Source: JBGOUJ01 sp041477005 (lineage in GTDB: Bacteria; Acidobacteriota; Terriglobia; Bryobacterales; JACQDG01). From it: a stretch of 7,008 nucleotides of DNA. Positions 6,716 to 7,008 of the stretch are shown in pieces. Below the pieces are notes generated by a model. That model worked only from the letters and a program-made list of their open reading frames with translations, did not search any database and had not been told where the DNA came from. The stretch spans positions 1 to 7,008 of the forward strand of contig JBGOUJ010000418.1 of NCBI GenBank assembly GCA_041477005.1, in the 5' to 3' direction. How positions within the stretch are numbered: position 1 is the stretch's first letter; the number at the start of each line of letters is the position of its first letter. A program made the translations under genes and the position numbers.

Positions 6716-6727
6716 AGATGGCTCGCA

Positions 6728-6756
6728 TTGATCGCGACCAGGGGAAAATCGATCAA
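6728..6756. promoter_or_regulatory. Perfect inverted repeat TTGATCG-N15-CGATCAA, operator candidate
   Basis: Arms lie at 6728-6734 and 6750-6756, with centres 22 bases apart, about two helical turns, as expected for a dimeric helix-turn-helix regulator. The near arm ends 12 bases upstream of the helicase start codon at 6715. A minus-strand -10-like TATCAT (6767-6762) would place the transcription start inside the repeat, so binding would block the operon. No convincing -35 box is seen. No regulator gene is present in the window. Confidence 0.4.
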
Positions 6757-6893
6757 AACCAATGATATAAGGAAAGCCGACGACGAAGCACCATCATAGC
6801 GAGATGGGTGAGGGCGGCCTAAACAGGCCCGGGCCGGCTTCTCCTGGAGCGCATGGACACCAGATCCTCGTTTCGCCCTTCCTGCCGGGGGAA
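6757..6893. other. Intergenic stretch between the defence operon and the right-flank gene
   Basis: No reading frame with a ribosome site is apparent. It contains a short hairpin CCATC/GATGG (6791-6807, five-base arms) and a 10-bp palindrome GGCCCGGGCC (6826-6835). Neither is followed by a T-run, so no terminator is claimed. The edge of the transferred or decayed region probably lies here, since base composition becomes GC-rich again after about 6810. Confidence 0.4.
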
Positions 6894-6922
6894 GTGATAA
6901 AGGGCCGCTCTCTAGGTATAAT
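6894..6922 (+). promoter_or_regulatory. Sigma-70-type promoter of the right-flank gene
   Basis: GTGATA (6894-6899; four of six to TTGACA), a 17-base spacer and a consensus TATAAT (6917-6922). Transcription would begin near 6929, giving a very short leader of about 15 bases with GAGGAG (6931-6936), which sits seven bases before the ATG at 6944. Confidence 0.7.
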
Positions 6923-6943
6923 TCGCCTCAGAGGAGCCGAATC

Positions 6944-7008
6944 ATGCGCCGACGAACTTTCTGCCAGGGCTTGCTGGCCGCCCCGGCCCTGGCGGCCCAG
7001 CAGTACGC
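6944..7008 (+). CDS. Start of an exported protein with a probable Tat leader, cut by the window edge
   Basis: The ATG at 6944 follows GAGGAG by seven bases and a consensus promoter. Only 21 full codons are visible: MRRRTFCQGLLAAPALAAQQ and one Tyr. The RRRTF motif followed by a short hydrophobic, alanine-rich run and an A-x-A site resembles a Tat signal like those of the aminotransferase and hydrolase in this window. Nothing of the mature protein can be seen, so no function is assigned. Confidence 0.8.
   Translation, partial: MRRRTFCQGLLAAPALAAQQY

Noticed and set aside
4486..6756. An insertion sequence or integrase causing the truncations
   Set aside because: No transposase or integrase reading frame, terminal inverted repeats or target duplication could be seen.

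Overview
The window looks like GC-rich chromosomal DNA, probably from an Acidobacteriota bacterium of the Solibacter/Bryobacterales type. This is an inference from style: a secreted PD40-propeller protein closely resembling those of Acidobacteria, several enzymes with twin-arginine (Tat) leaders, and strong AGGAGG-type ribosome sites. No rRNA or tRNA is present to confirm it.

Left flank (1-4485): two genes on the minus strand, a Tat-exported class V aminotransferase (859-2145) followed after 37 bases by a PD40/TolB-like propeller protein (821 down past base 1), which carries a frameshift near 217-218. They diverge from a plus-strand Tat-exported double alpha/beta hydrolase (2320-4485). The 174-base gap between the divergent genes holds a four-copy CCGCCGCC tandem repeat, a 16-base-period direct repeat with two TACACT boxes, and a plausible minus-strand promoter.

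Middle (4486-6756): an eroded, visibly less GC-rich defence-type operon on the minus strand (57% GC in bases 5281-5340 against 67% in 3601-3660, counted by hand). In transcription order it contains the first 38 codons of a defence-associated SNF2-type helicase; a complete OLD/AAA_21-like ABC ATPase; a DUF4276 (TOPRIM-like) partner that overlaps it by ATGA and has one in-frame amber codon; and the first 42 codons of a DUF1156 adenine-specific DNA methylase. Both outer genes are cut off after about 40 codons. The best reading is a multigene methylase/helicase defence island, carrying an ATPase-TOPRIM module inside it, that has been deleted from both ends. A perfect 7-bp inverted repeat lies just upstream of the helicase start.

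Right flank (6757-7008): an intergenic stretch and then a well-formed promoter (GTGATA, 17 bases, TATAAT) and ribosome site driving the start of another exported protein (6944 onward), cut by the window edge.

Ordinary exported metabolic genes thus flank a decayed immune locus. The window has two point lesions (a frameshift and an amber codon) and two truncations. Consensus errors in a draft or metagenome assembly are therefore a competing explanation for the point lesions, but not for the matched truncations.
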